DNA from: a virus
DNA: 33,057 bases
Strand: one strand, 5' to 3'
IMG/VR virus record: IMGVR_UViG_3300005589_000075
Span: 1-33,057 of that record
Translations under genes and position numbers: made by a program
Notes under the pieces: model-generated
Told to the model about the DNA's origin: nothing
The model's database searches: none
Seen by the model: only the letters and a program-made list of their open reading frames with translations
In this document: positions 13,041 through 21,467 of the stretch, one piece after another
Position numbering within the stretch: position 1 is the first letter of the stretch
Layout: every line of letters begins with the position of its first letter

Positions 13041-15230
13041 CTAATCATTTGGGAGAGTTCCATAGTAGGTGTTGAAAGTCTCCATGTTACGTTCTCGGCT
13101 TTCGGCGGAGAGGTTATTCCGACGATCCAGCTCTTCCGCCACGAGAGCCTCCCAGTCTTCCTTGCCATACTTTTCAATGCCAGCCTTATCGATGGCGCGC
13201 GTGCGAGCGCCCGGTGAGACAACTCCAAAGGAGGTGGTGTTGAAAAGGACCGGAAGATTATCAACCGATCCTACAAGGGAGCGCACTGCTTCGGCTCTCT
13301 GCTCTTCCCGGAGCCTCTGATTTTCTTCCAGCTCCAGCGCCCGATCCCTAGCTGCGTAGCTGGCGGCCATCTCTCTGACGTTAAATGTTCGTATGTTTGG
13401 ATCGCCCGGTAGGAAGAGTTCCCCGCGCTTTACAACACGGACTGTGTTTCTGTCAGCCATACGCACTGTGGGGACGATCGCCCAGTCGTCAGCATCCTCC
13501 CCTTCAGGAATAAGCTTCTGCTTGGCGAACTCGGCGAACTCATCAGTATTCTGTGGCCACCCCTGATCTTTACGGAAGGCCACGTTGTCAACGTATACAG
13601 TTCCTTCCGAGTAAATCTCAGCAGCTCTCTCAAGAGCGTCCTCAGGCTTATAGAAGACGCCTGTACTATACATGACTTCACCAAGGGCCTGAACGTCTAG
13701 GATCGCGCTTTGTGGGGTTTCTTCCCCAAACTCAAACCACCGCGTAAGGCCGCTTTGGATGGTGCTTATCGCCGTCTCTGAGCGAGCGCCTGACCTGAAT
13801 CTCTTTGCGAGTTCCGGGTCTCGGTTGTTCATCAGCTCTTGCATCTGTTCTGGGGTCTTCCCGGCAAGCGTTGTGCCAGCTTTATAGACCTCAAAGTCTG
13901 CACGGACCTCTTTAGGGAGGACGCTGGCTACAAGTTGGGCATCCGCGTTATTCCACTGAACGTACTGTTCATATGCGGTTGGATACTTCACAGAGCCGGG
14001 AGCGGTGTGTTCGATGAACTCCTTCACAGCGGAAGGCATCATCTTGTTCTCAACGCCGACCTTTATGATTTCATCGTACTGACCCTGCCGGGCAAGCTCA
14101 GTAGTCTTCAGATCGAAAGCTTTCTGCTGATCTTTCGGGGGGATGAGGTCTACTCTGCCCTGAACCACCAAGTCGCCATATTGAGAAGCTATGGCGGCGT
14201 CCTGTCTCTTCGACCATGCCTTTGACATTTGAGAGGAAAGGAAGCTCTCTGAGATACCAAGGCGTTTGTTCCAGTCGTTCAACTTTGAGACATCAAAGAT
14301 GCCCTGATCAGCTTGTATTTCAATACTGGCTCTCGTCCCTATCCGCTCAAGAGCAAGAGCGTCCTGTGCAATCTTCCTCCGGTTCTGCTTAACAAGAGAG
14401 AGAGCCTGAGCAACATGTGCCTGCTGTGCAGCGTCTAGGAGAGGGCCATTAGCGTGGCGCGCATCCAGAAGTTCCTGAAGAGGGGCCTCGTCGTTAGCAT
14501 CAACGGCCATGCGGATAGCGCCGGGAACTAGTGCGTCCCTTAGCTTAACTGATGACGTCTTATCCGGGGCATCATTAATAATCTCCATGATGCCAAGCTT
14601 GCCGTTCTTGCCCATCTCGTCGAGAGACGCCATGTAGGCATTACGCATGTTTTCTGCTTCAATCGAGGCGTACTCGCTATCGACCCTATGGGTGATGATC
14701 TCTGTGGTTCTGCCAAGTATCCTCTGGCGGAGAGCGGAGGAGCGTTGCAGACCCGCTCGTAGCAGATCAGGCCGGTCGCCGAAGATGGAGACGCCCTCCT
14801 CATCCTTGTAGAACTTCTCAAGACCGAGATCGACCATCTCATTGACGTCTTCTAAGGTGACGCCTTTATTCTCCGCCGCGTGTTGGGCGATGGTGCCCTC
14901 TAGCTCAATTTCGTAGGCCGTAAGATCGCGATCAAACTTCGCAGCGTTAAATGCTCGCACGTAAGCATCAGACTTCTTAGCCAGTACAGGGTCCATCTCA
15001 CCTGTGGAGAGGAAGTCCTGCTGCGCCTGATCCGAGCGGTTCTGTTCGAGTCCATTAAGAGCCTCCGAGGCTACGCCGCCAACGAGACCAAGGGCAGCTT
15101 TAAGCTGTGTGGCAGTGCTAAGTCCGTCAGTTTGGACGTTAAGAGATGCCGCCACGCCTCTTCGAGCCGAGGAGCGGCTTGCTTGACGTATTCCGCCGCG
15201 AGGGCGTCGTGTTTCTGTAGGGCGAGGCAT
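13041..15230 (-). CDS. Internal virion protein, gp15-like
   Basis: 729 residues, very close to T7 gp15 (747), between gp14-like and gp16-like genes. Basic N-terminus (MPRPTETRRPRGGIRQASRS), then almost wholly alpha-helical and charged, with few membrane-like segments. In T7, gp15 and gp16 form the periplasmic tube through which DNA enters the cell. The start codon overlaps the stop of the gp14-like gene (TAATG), supporting coupled translation. Confidence 0.85.
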   Translation of the reverse strand: MPRPTETRRPRGGIRQASRSSARRGVAASLNVQTDGLSTATQLKAALGLVGGVASEALNGLEQNRSDQAQQDFLSTGEMDPVLAKKSDAYVRAFNAAKFDRDLTAYEIELEGTIAQHAAENKGVTLEDVNEMVDLGLEKFYKDEEGVSIFGDRPDLLRAGLQRSSALRQRILGRTTEIITHRVDSEYASIEAENMRNAYMASLDEMGKNGKLGIMEIINDAPDKTSSVKLRDALVPGAIRMAVDANDEAPLQELLDARHANGPLLDAAQQAHVAQALSLVKQNRRKIAQDALALERIGTRASIEIQADQGIFDVSKLNDWNKRLGISESFLSSQMSKAWSKRQDAAIASQYGDLVVQGRVDLIPPKDQQKAFDLKTTELARQGQYDEIIKVGVENKMMPSAVKEFIEHTAPGSVKYPTAYEQYVQWNNADAQLVASVLPKEVRADFEVYKAGTTLAGKTPEQMQELMNNRDPELAKRFRSGARSETAISTIQSGLTRWFEFGEETPQSAILDVQALGEVMYSTGVFYKPEDALERAAEIYSEGTVYVDNVAFRKDQGWPQNTDEFAEFAKQKLIPEGEDADDWAIVPTVRMADRNTVRVVKRGELFLPGDPNIRTFNVREMAASYAARDRALELEENQRLREEQRAEAVRSLVGSVDNLPVLFNTTSFGVVSPGARTRAIDKAGIEKYGKEDWEALVAEELDRRNNLSAESRERNMETFNTYYGTLPND

Positions 15231-15745
15231 TACGTTGCTCCTGCGCTTTTAGCTGCTTGTTTGGCCCCCTTGAGGACGTTCTCGGTATTGAAGCCTCCAG
15301 TAAGCTTCATACCGGCTTGATAGCCTGAATAGCCTGCTTTTGCGATCTGGAGGCCAGCGCCTAGGGCTGTAGGCATCTTGATCTGTGACAAACGTGACTT
15401 GGTTTGAGAGATGCGCTCCTGCTGCGCACTATCGTTATTCTTTGAAATAGTAGTGAGGTCCATCTCGGTCTGCATTGCGGAGTCCTGAAGGAAAGCCTCA
15501 ATTGAGCCGCTCGCTAGGTTTAACCCGGAGGCACCGGCGGCGACCCTGATCTGAGCATCTTCACGCCTCTTTGCGCGAAGCCGTTCGTTAGACTCAAGCG
15601 TGGCTTTGTCCTGAAGCTCATCAGCCTGTTTCTCGGATTGCCTGTTGATTTCATCTGCTTGGGCCTGAGCGGCCTTCATCTGACTTACTGTACTAGCTGC
15701 CGCGCCCACAACGGACACCACAGCGAATGTTACTGGATCACACAT
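15230..15745 (-). CDS. Internal virion protein, gp14-like
   Basis: 171 residues. A short hydrophobic N-terminus (CDPVTFAVVSVVGAAASTVS) is followed by a long helix rich in Ala, Gln and Arg (KAAQAQADEINRQSEKQADE), then IRVAAGASGLNLASGSIEAFL, the characteristic layout of T7-type gp14, which inserts in the outer membrane during DNA ejection. T7 gp14 is 196 residues. It is coupled to the gp15-like gene by a TAATG overlap. Confidence 0.88.
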   Translation of the reverse strand: MCDPVTFAVVSVVGAAASTVSQMKAAQAQADEINRQSEKQADELQDKATLESNERLRAKRREDAQIRVAAGASGLNLASGSIEAFLQDSAMQTEMDLTTISKNNDSAQQERISQTKSRLSQIKMPTALGAGLQIAKAGYSGYQAGMKLTGGFNTENVLKGAKQAAKSAGAT

Positions 15746-15756
15746 TATGATGTTCC

Positions 15757-16221
15757 CTAGGCTTGATGTCGTATAAAATGTAAAAAAGGAAGCCCCCCAA
15801 CTCCGTAAGACATGTCAATGTCAATTACCTTAAAGCCACACCATTCGAGCCACTTCTGGCTCTTTAGGTTCCTGAGGTCTATGAAGTTATGAAGGACGGG
15901 GAAGTGTTTATGCATCTTCTCAATATACGGAAGAGAGTTTCTGAGGATCGCTATGCCATTCTGGTCCATAGCCGGGGTGCCGAGCATCCAGACAGAGCCG
16001 ACGCAAGCCGGGCCAACGCACGGAGCGCACCCGAAGATAGCTATAGGCGTCCCGGAGCTGTCCAGAATAACCCAGCAGGCAACTGAGACCTCAACAGAGA
16101 GGGCTAGAGCTTGTAGAGGGTCAAGCCCACAAGACGCCGCAATCTCCTCCGTATCGCTCTCGCGGAGGTTCCCTGCGATTGCTCTGATGTGTTTGAAGGT
16201 GGGGTCTGTAAACTTGACCAT
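15757..16221 (-). CDS. gp13-like protein with acetyltransferase-like fold
   Basis: 154 residues in the T7 gene 13 position between tail tube B and gp14. The sequence has the feel of a GNAT acetyltransferase: an N-terminal helix pair, a central strand (ACWVILDSSGTPIAIFGCAP), and a C-terminal WLEWCGFKVIDIDMSYG resembling the GNAT segment where a residue gains a new position beside a Gly-Phe turn. T7 gp13 is needed for virion infectivity and is lost from mature particles; gp13-like proteins of related phages often score as GNAT-like. Catalytic activity is not implied. Confidence 0.75.
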   Translation of the reverse strand: MVKFTDPTFKHIRAIAGNLRESDTEEIAASCGLDPLQALALSVEVSVACWVILDSSGTPIAIFGCAPCVGPACVGSVWMLGTPAMDQNGIAILRNSLPYIEKMHKHFPVLHNFIDLRNLKSQKWLEWCGFKVIDIDMSYGVGGLPFLHFIRHQA

Positions 16222-16229
16222 ACTCTCTC

Positions 16230-18404
16230 CTAATAGGCTCTTGCCCTGTTATTGTACATGCCTTCCCATTCTGCCGACTGGAAGGATGAGCTGACATGCG
16301 TGTCATTGATTACGGCCACCGTGGCATCGCGGCTGTTTCCATAAACCTGAAAGGACCACGCCCCTGTTTCATAGGAGGGTTCACCAAGCTTTAACGAGGC
16401 TACCCCAAGGGTCTTTGCGGTGAAGTCAGCAGTACCTGCCGGGACAACCTCCTCGACTGTGGGGTTAATTCCATAAGGGGCCACCTCAAGCTTGAAGAAA
16501 GCCGTGTCTGTGAAATATAGCGTAAAGGTTCGTAGTATCAGCCTTCCGGTAGTTATGGCTTGACCCTCCCTGCCCACCATAAACTGCTCCGAGAACGTAT
16601 ACCGTGCGGTATAGTTTGCCCCGAAGTGTACAGGGTTGGCAGAGGTATCTCCGGGAACCTTGAAGGTAAGCGGGGTGGGCCACTCATACGTCGAGGGGTC
16701 GATTAACGAACCCACTCCTTCAGGATGTCCCGAGCCTCTTACAGCCCGGAACGTGGGCTGCTCAAAAGCGCCGGGGAGCGTATACTCCGTTTTGTCTTCC
16801 ACAGGGAGGTACGTACCTGAGACGGACATCTGTCGATCTAGGTGGAGTGCTTTACCGATGTCCGGATGGACGTAGCCTGAAGTAAGGTTTATACGCTCAA
16901 TAGACGTCCCTGTTGATCTGGAGATGACCATATAGAGATACTCATCGACAACCTCCATAGCAAGGATGCTATCCCCGTCTGCAAAATCCCATTGATGCCA
17001 CGCGGACTGCGCCTTCTGATCTCCAACCCAAAAGAACTGGTACACGTAAACAACATTTGGTTTACTCTCGGTGACGACAAAGAGCGCGTCGAGGTTGGGA
17101 CTTCCGGCGAGGACCGAGGCCCCCTTCGGGATATACCGGGGAACATGCGCCGTCACGTCGGATGCCTGCTCCAACCCTGTCGAGGCGGAGGCGAAGTATT
17201 CGTACATACGGGAGTAGTTGGCAGTGTCTGCCAAGAAGTAGATGTCCCTACCCACCATCCGTGGGCGAACCTTTAGGTTCATCTCATATCGTGTTGTGGG
17301 GTGTAGTTGGATGTTCCCGGCGGCGAGACCTTCTTCGCTGTATGTGAGTGCGAACTGGGTTTGCCCGGAGAAGAGCATAACCCCCTCTCTAAAGGGGACG
17401 GCGTAGCGTAGGATGTTGACGTTTGTCTCGGAGGACGCCACGTCAATGACATCAGAATCAATAAAGTCAAGTACGGTTGTCCGGAAAAAGTTTCCGAAGT
17501 CACCGGCAACGGACATGACGACGTTTTCATCTACAAGGAAGCTGAGGCGGTTCTGTGAGAAGAACACGTCGTTGATCTTCCGGCCAATGAATGTGGGGGC
17601 GGGGTTCGTATCCTCATCCCCTACACGTCGAGGTGCCCATGAAAAAGGCGCAAAGGTAAAAGTGCCATCGGCGTTCCTGACAAGGGCGTGAGGCATGGTC
17701 AGAGGATCAATCGCATTGGCGATGTTAGGGGCCACGGTTTCATCCCACACCCCTCCGTTCTTCACCACGTAATAGCTGGTGAATAGGCTTTCGGTCGTCC
17801 CTTTGATCCTATAGAGCGCCCCTTGGGGTGCCGTATCCGGGAGGTCTTCAAACGCCTGAACTGACGCCGTAACGCCGGTTCCGTAAAAAGTGTTGGGGGT
17901 ATACTGCTTATAGAGCAGAGAGGCTCCCCACGGGTCCACCCGCGTGTTGAGCCACGCGTAGTCGAGAGGGTCCGCCACATTGTCAGCCCCGACGACATCC
18001 ATCTTACACTCGACGGTCTTGTTAACAACGAAGGTATAGTCCGCTACTGTGACAAGAGCAAAGTCCTCCGAGGGGCTTGTGGCCGTCAGGTAGCTCTTCC
18101 CGGCTGGGAAGGACACAGCCTTGGCCTCTCCGGTTTCCTGATCGAAAACCTTGAGGTCGCCATTGGACAGCAGGACGATGTAGCGTTCCGTTACGTCCCT
18201 GTTTATATAGTGGATGAGCTGATCGCCCAAGGGACCAGCATCTATCTGATTAACATGCTCCGTCCCCGGCCGCTTGCCGAGACCATCCACAATAGTGGCC
18301 CAAAAGTTCACCTGCTCAGCGCACTGGTCAGGCCGGTGCATAGTCGCTGGCTGTTGAGAAATCCCATTATACATTCCGGGAATCTGACGGGTTATCAGTG
18401 ACAT
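16230..18404 (-). CDS. Tail tubular protein B (T7 gp12-like)
   Basis: 724 residues (T7 gp12: 794). The N-terminus is the family signature: LITRQIPGMYNGISQQPATM, followed by NFWATIVDGLGKRPGTEHV. Further typical segments are INRDVTERYIVLLSNGDLKV and PSEDFALVTVADYTFVVNK. It forms the distal nozzle of the short tail, a beta-propeller-like hexamer that carries the fibres. It follows the tail tube A gene by three bases and lies eight bases before the gp13-like gene. Confidence 0.95.
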   Translation of the reverse strand: MSLITRQIPGMYNGISQQPATMHRPDQCAEQVNFWATIVDGLGKRPGTEHVNQIDAGPLGDQLIHYINRDVTERYIVLLSNGDLKVFDQETGEAKAVSFPAGKSYLTATSPSEDFALVTVADYTFVVNKTVECKMDVVGADNVADPLDYAWLNTRVDPWGASLLYKQYTPNTFYGTGVTASVQAFEDLPDTAPQGALYRIKGTTESLFTSYYVVKNGGVWDETVAPNIANAIDPLTMPHALVRNADGTFTFAPFSWAPRRVGDEDTNPAPTFIGRKINDVFFSQNRLSFLVDENVVMSVAGDFGNFFRTTVLDFIDSDVIDVASSETNVNILRYAVPFREGVMLFSGQTQFALTYSEEGLAAGNIQLHPTTRYEMNLKVRPRMVGRDIYFLADTANYSRMYEYFASASTGLEQASDVTAHVPRYIPKGASVLAGSPNLDALFVVTESKPNVVYVYQFFWVGDQKAQSAWHQWDFADGDSILAMEVVDEYLYMVISRSTGTSIERINLTSGYVHPDIGKALHLDRQMSVSGTYLPVEDKTEYTLPGAFEQPTFRAVRGSGHPEGVGSLIDPSTYEWPTPLTFKVPGDTSANPVHFGANYTARYTFSEQFMVGREGQAITTGRLILRTFTLYFTDTAFFKLEVAPYGINPTVEEVVPAGTADFTAKTLGVASLKLGEPSYETGAWSFQVYGNSRDATVAVINDTHVSSSFQSAEWEGMYNNRARAY

Positions 18405-18407
18405 CTT

Positions 18408-19010
18408 TTAGCGTCCTTTGTGGAACTGACGGGCGTGGAAACTGTTGAGGAAGTTATCATCCCCCTGACGCGTCTCGTAAGAGATAAGGGCCGCTCTGGC
18501 CTCATCTTCCTCTTCTTTTGTAAAGTAGTAGAGAATCTGCGATCCGATGCTAGCAGCTTGGAAGCGCCGCGCCGCGCGCATTGTGATGTAATCGCGCGCT
18601 GCCTGTGGGATGTCCTCAAAGGGGAGAAAATAGCTTATATCTGCGGTAATATCCTCGGCGAACTCAAAGGTGTTCTCTAGGCGATCCCACAGCTTCTGTA
18701 CGTTGCCATCGGAGCTGTCCGTGCGTGGCACCACGTCCATGAATGGGTCTGAGGGGTCGATGGAAAGGGCATTCGCAGGGACCAGAATGTGATCATTTAG
18801 GTCTCTCGTCATTTCCACATTGAGGTCAGTATTAAAGCTCCAGTCGTTATTCTGGACAGAGCGGGATACGTTATGCACATGAAGCTTCGCGATCTCGACG
18901 TCGCGTATCCCCGAAACCTCAATGGTGTTTACCGGGGACTGCCCGATCGACATCAATAGGACATTGACGGCATCAAGCTCGGTCATGGGTGTTAAAGGGA
19001 GTGTGGCCAT
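18408..19010 (-). CDS. Tail tubular protein A (T7 gp11-like)
   Basis: 200 residues (T7 gp11: 196). The start TPMTELDAVNVLLMSIGQSP and the later DRLENTFEFAEDITADI and PQAARDYITMRAARRFQ segments are hallmarks of this family. It forms the adaptor ring between portal and nozzle and binds the fibre N-termini. It begins the tail operon after the capsid terminator and tRNA-like element; the only upstream space is the stretch between 19011 and 19039. Confidence 0.95.
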   Translation of the reverse strand: MATLPLTPMTELDAVNVLLMSIGQSPVNTIEVSGIRDVEIAKLHVHNVSRSVQNNDWSFNTDLNVEMTRDLNDHILVPANALSIDPSDPFMDVVPRTDSSDGNVQKLWDRLENTFEFAEDITADISYFLPFEDIPQAARDYITMRAARRFQAASIGSQILYYFTKEEEDEARAALISYETRQGDDNFLNSFHARQFHKGR

Positions 19011-19038
19011 TTGCTTATCCCGAAGTTAGGTTAAATAT

Positions 19039-19105
19039 AGTCGGCGGCGGGGAATCGAACCCGCTCCTTATGGCGCGACCACAAGGCGTCTCCAGACCCA
19101 CCAAC
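19039..19105 (-). ncRNA. tRNA-like cloverleaf element
   Basis: On the minus strand the segment folds as a four-arm cloverleaf: acceptor-like stem of seven pairs (19099-19105 with 19040-19046, including two U-G pairs); a three-pair D-like hairpin GTC-TGGA-GAC (19088-19097); a middle hairpin of eight pairs with loop TCGCG (19066-19086); and a T-arm-like hairpin (19047-19064) with stem GCGGG/CCCGC and loop TTCGATTC. Linkers are 1, 1, 1 and 0 bases. The T-loop contains the tRNA signature TTCGATT but is one base too long, the middle loop is not a seven-base anticodon loop, and no CCA is encoded. It is therefore a tRNA-like or decayed tRNA, not a standard decoding tRNA. Confidence 0.5.
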
Positions 19106-19109
19106 ACAG

Positions 19110-19142
19110 AAAAAAAAAGCAGGGAACCCGAAGGTTCCCCGC
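19110..19142 (-). terminator. Intrinsic terminator after the capsid gene (Tphi position)
   Basis: Minus-strand stem of ten pairs (19119-19128 with 19133-19142) closed by a stable C(UUCG)G tetraloop and followed by nine U residues (19110-19118). One pair is U-G on this strand and would be A-C on the other, so it acts leftward. It starts seven bases past the capsid stop, as T7 Tphi lies between genes 10 and 11, and would give the capsid transcript a sharp 3' end. Confidence 0.93.
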
Positions 19143-19149
19143 TATGAGA

Positions 19150-20157
19150 TTAGGCGGTAGCCAGCTCCACTGCGCACTTGGTGCGGAGTGTACCGTGGCC
19201 CGTGGCGTACTTACCGTACACCAGCTCGCCGATGCGGCGTGGGTCATCAGCCATGGTCACCCCGACCTCGCGGAGATGCACAGAGGCGGCGGCCTGTTCA
19301 GTCCATACCATACCCACAGTGCTCGCCCAGTCGCCCTGATATTTGGCTTTGAGCTTAGCCACGTCAGCGGCGAGAGGATCGCTGGGGTGGCCGATCAGGC
19401 CATCTGTGTTCGTGGTGGCGTTGTAGGCGGTTTCATCACGACCGAACACAAAGGCGTTCGACTTCAGAACAATGACGTCGTTTACGGTCTTGATGCCACG
19501 GCCCGAGAGGGAGCCGGTGCCGCCAAAGTTCTTGTCGATGTTCTTGTCGTCGTTGGCCAGCAGGTAGTACTGAGCGGGTTTGAAGCCAGCATAGACCTGA
19601 AAAGTGTCAACAGGGACGTCCTTCTCATCCATAGTCTGAACGGCGTCGTTCAGGCCATTGAACAAGTCGGCGGCGACGGTGCCGTAGTTGGCGTTAGTCA
19701 GCGTAGACCCACCGAGGTCGTCGGTGAATAGGGCAGCGCCCCGCGAAGACAGAAGGATGTTCCGGCAGACGTTCCGATCATACTGGAGAGCCAGCTCACG
19801 GCCGATCTCCATGGCGTACTTGGAGCGGACATCCCACTCACTCATGGCCTCATCAATCTCTGAGATGAAAGTATCGGCGATCAGGAATCCGTCAACGCCG
19901 ATCAAAATCTGATCATGGTCAACGTTCTGGCCGAGGATTTCAGCGCCGGGTGTGTGGTAGCTGGAGCCGACCTTCCAAACGGCATCAAAGCTTGCGCTTT
20001 TACCGGACTGGATGGTCTTGATAGTGTGTTTGTCCTTCAGGAGAACCTGAGTTTCAAAAGCGGTGATTACTTCACCGGTAAACTGATCACGGAACAGTTC
20101 GAGGTCGTCGGAGCCACCTTCGCGAAGGCCCGGACGGGAGGGATTAGCAGCAGTCAT
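19150..20157 (-). CDS. Major capsid protein (T7 gp10-like)
   Basis: 335 residues (T7 gp10A: 345). N-terminal GGSDDLELFRDQFTGEVITA, then HTIKTIQSGKSASFDAVWKV and DGFLIADTFISEIDEAMSEW are the family's HK97-fold signature. It builds the T=7 head around the scaffold. The ATG has AAGGA six bases upstream. A 288-base leader precedes it and a strong terminator follows it directly, so the gene can be expressed at a high level on its own. No slippery site and extended frame like T7 gp10B were noticed. Confidence 0.97.
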   Translation of the reverse strand: MTAANPSRPGLREGGSDDLELFRDQFTGEVITAFETQVLLKDKHTIKTIQSGKSASFDAVWKVGSSYHTPGAEILGQNVDHDQILIGVDGFLIADTFISEIDEAMSEWDVRSKYAMEIGRELALQYDRNVCRNILLSSRGAALFTDDLGGSTLTNANYGTVAADLFNGLNDAVQTMDEKDVPVDTFQVYAGFKPAQYYLLANDDKNIDKNFGGTGSLSGRGIKTVNDVIVLKSNAFVFGRDETAYNATTNTDGLIGHPSDPLAADVAKLKAKYQGDWASTVGMVWTEQAAASVHLREVGVTMADDPRRIGELVYGKYATGHGTLRTKCAVELATA

Positions 20158-20445
20158 TAGCTGTCCTTATACTTAGAGTTGATACACGTTGCATGTACCC
20201 TTGAAGCTCTCGTTCAGCTTCCATGAGTTATCTCCGCAGAGGCTCACTTCCGTCATCGGTCGATGCGTTCTTGGGAGTAGGTTGTAGGGGTGATCAGCCC
20301 CGGAAGCCACACGGCGATGCCGGTGGGGAGGGTGGATGACCCGCCGGGGTGCGCAAAATGTGGGGCGGGTGCTGTTAAAGGTGGCCTGATATTTATGTAC
20401 AGGCTCAGGCCGGACCTGTTTCGTGGGAGGAGAAACCACGAATAC
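20158..20445 (-). promoter_or_regulatory. 288-base capsid leader without a gene
   Basis: This is the longest gap within the structural block. On the minus strand it begins with two adjacent hairpins past the scaffold stop: TTCGTGG/CCACGAA (20436-20442 with 20420-20426, 9-base loop) and ACAGG/CCTGT (20416-20420 with 20400-20404). Near the capsid start lies GTATCAACTCTAAG (about 20172-20185), which shares ten of fourteen positions with the promoter at 965-985 and is a weak candidate for a capsid promoter. Open frames crossing the gap have no convincing ribosome binding site. Confidence 0.4.
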
Positions 20446-21291
20446 CTACAGAACGATTGTGCCCGACCGTTTGGATCGTGCGATCTTCTGTGCCACACGC
20501 GCGCGCTCGGCGCTCGATGTTTTGTAAAGTTCAGATGATTGGTCCTTGATCATCTCAAGGCGGTCTCCGTATGTGTCGCTGCCGCTGTTAGAGGGCGTAG
20601 CGTCCAACCGCTTACCAGAAACCCCGGTCGCCAACTGATACCTGGCGTATAGGCCCTTAATGGTTGACACTGTTTTCTTGGCGTCTGCAAGGTCGGCGTT
20701 GATACCTTCAATCTCATCAGGTGGTAGGCTCTCAGCCCACTTCATCATTGAGTTAAAGCTTTCCTCGCCCCCTGTCACCTCGTGCGCGGCAGCTAAGGCA
20801 GCCGTCTCCGACGCCTTGACACCCGCGAGGTATGTTTCAATCTGGCTGTCTGAGAAGCCGGCCTCTTTAAGGGTGGTTCGAGACTCCTCATTGAGTTCGC
20901 CAGTTTTAGCATACTGAGCCGCAGCAGCATCGACCGCTTTCTGGATGACTTCAGGTGCAGAAGACTCCTCGGCGGTTTCCTCGCTGCCGCCCTCTTTACT
21001 GGCCTCCTCGGAGCCAGCTTCAGGCTTACTCCGCGCGGCTTCAAGCTCGGCATACGATTTCGCCAATGCGTCTACGCGCACCTCACCCTTTTCAGCATCC
21101 CAAAACTTCTCTGGAATGTTATCCGGCCGGGCCGGTACTTCAGCTTCAGCGGCTTCAGTGGAACCTTCAGGTTCAGCTCCGCGCGTCCCTTCACGGGACT
21201 GCCGCCCGATCTCAGCCATGCGCGTAGCCCGCTCTTCCTTGGACTCAGGGGCCGCTTCTGTGTTCTCGCTGTTTTTCATTTCGACGGTCAA
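20446..21291 (-). CDS. Scaffold / capsid assembly protein (T7 gp9-like)
   Basis: 281 residues (T7 gp9: 307), highly acidic and Ala/Glu/Ser rich, with the typical NIPEKFWDAEKGEVRVDALA segment near residue 60 followed by SYAELE. It shapes the prohead and exits before DNA packaging. The C-terminal third (about residues 180-281) is helical and basic, as needed to contact the capsid protein. The start is a TTG at 21291: it has AGAGGAGAT seven bases upstream, whereas the in-frame ATG at 21279 is nineteen bases away. It follows the small basic gene and precedes the capsid leader. Confidence 0.9.
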   Translation of the reverse strand: MTVEMKNSENTEAAPESKEERATRMAEIGRQSREGTRGAEPEGSTEAAEAEVPARPDNIPEKFWDAEKGEVRVDALAKSYAELEAARSKPEAGSEEASKEGGSEETAEESSAPEVIQKAVDAAAAQYAKTGELNEESRTTLKEAGFSDSQIETYLAGVKASETAALAAAHEVTGGEESFNSMMKWAESLPPDEIEGINADLADAKKTVSTIKGLYARYQLATGVSGKRLDATPSNSGSDTYGDRLEMIKDQSSELYKTSSAERARVAQKIARSKRSGTIVL

Positions 21292-21312
21292 TGTTGATCT
21301 CCTCTCTTTTTG

Positions 21313-21456
21313 CTACCAGTCTTTCCGGTAGGTCTTTACGGCATCCTTACCTTTAGGAGCACGTAGCGTTACCTTTTCGCGCTTCTGACCGGTCTCTTTA
21401 ACCTTGGCGCGGTCTTCTTTCGTCATCGGGTTCTTTGCTGGGTTTGCGTCAGCCAT
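21313..21456 (-). CDS. Small basic protein between portal and scaffold
   Basis: A 47-codon frame with ATG at 21456 and AAGGA eight bases upstream. The product is rich in Lys and Arg (MADANPAKNPMTKEDRAKVK at the start, ending KTYRKDW) and has no membrane segment. Spacing of 11 bases from the portal stop and 21 from the scaffold start fits a genuine cistron. No family was recognised; a DNA- or scaffold-binding virion assembly factor is possible. Confidence 0.65.
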   Translation of the reverse strand: MADANPAKNPMTKEDRAKVKETGQKREKVTLRAPKGKDAVKTYRKDW

Positions 21457-21467
21457 TTTAAATATCC

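Noticed and set aside
15757-15790. ATACGACATCAAGCCTAGGGAA, resembling a T7 promoter
   Set aside because: Spacing is two bases too long, and the bases are the end of the gp13-like coding sequence plus the next ribosome binding site.
20173-20439. 88-residue minus-strand frame in the capsid leader
   Set aside because: No ribosome binding site, Pro/Arg/His-rich composition with no recognisable fold, and it overlaps the hairpin region.
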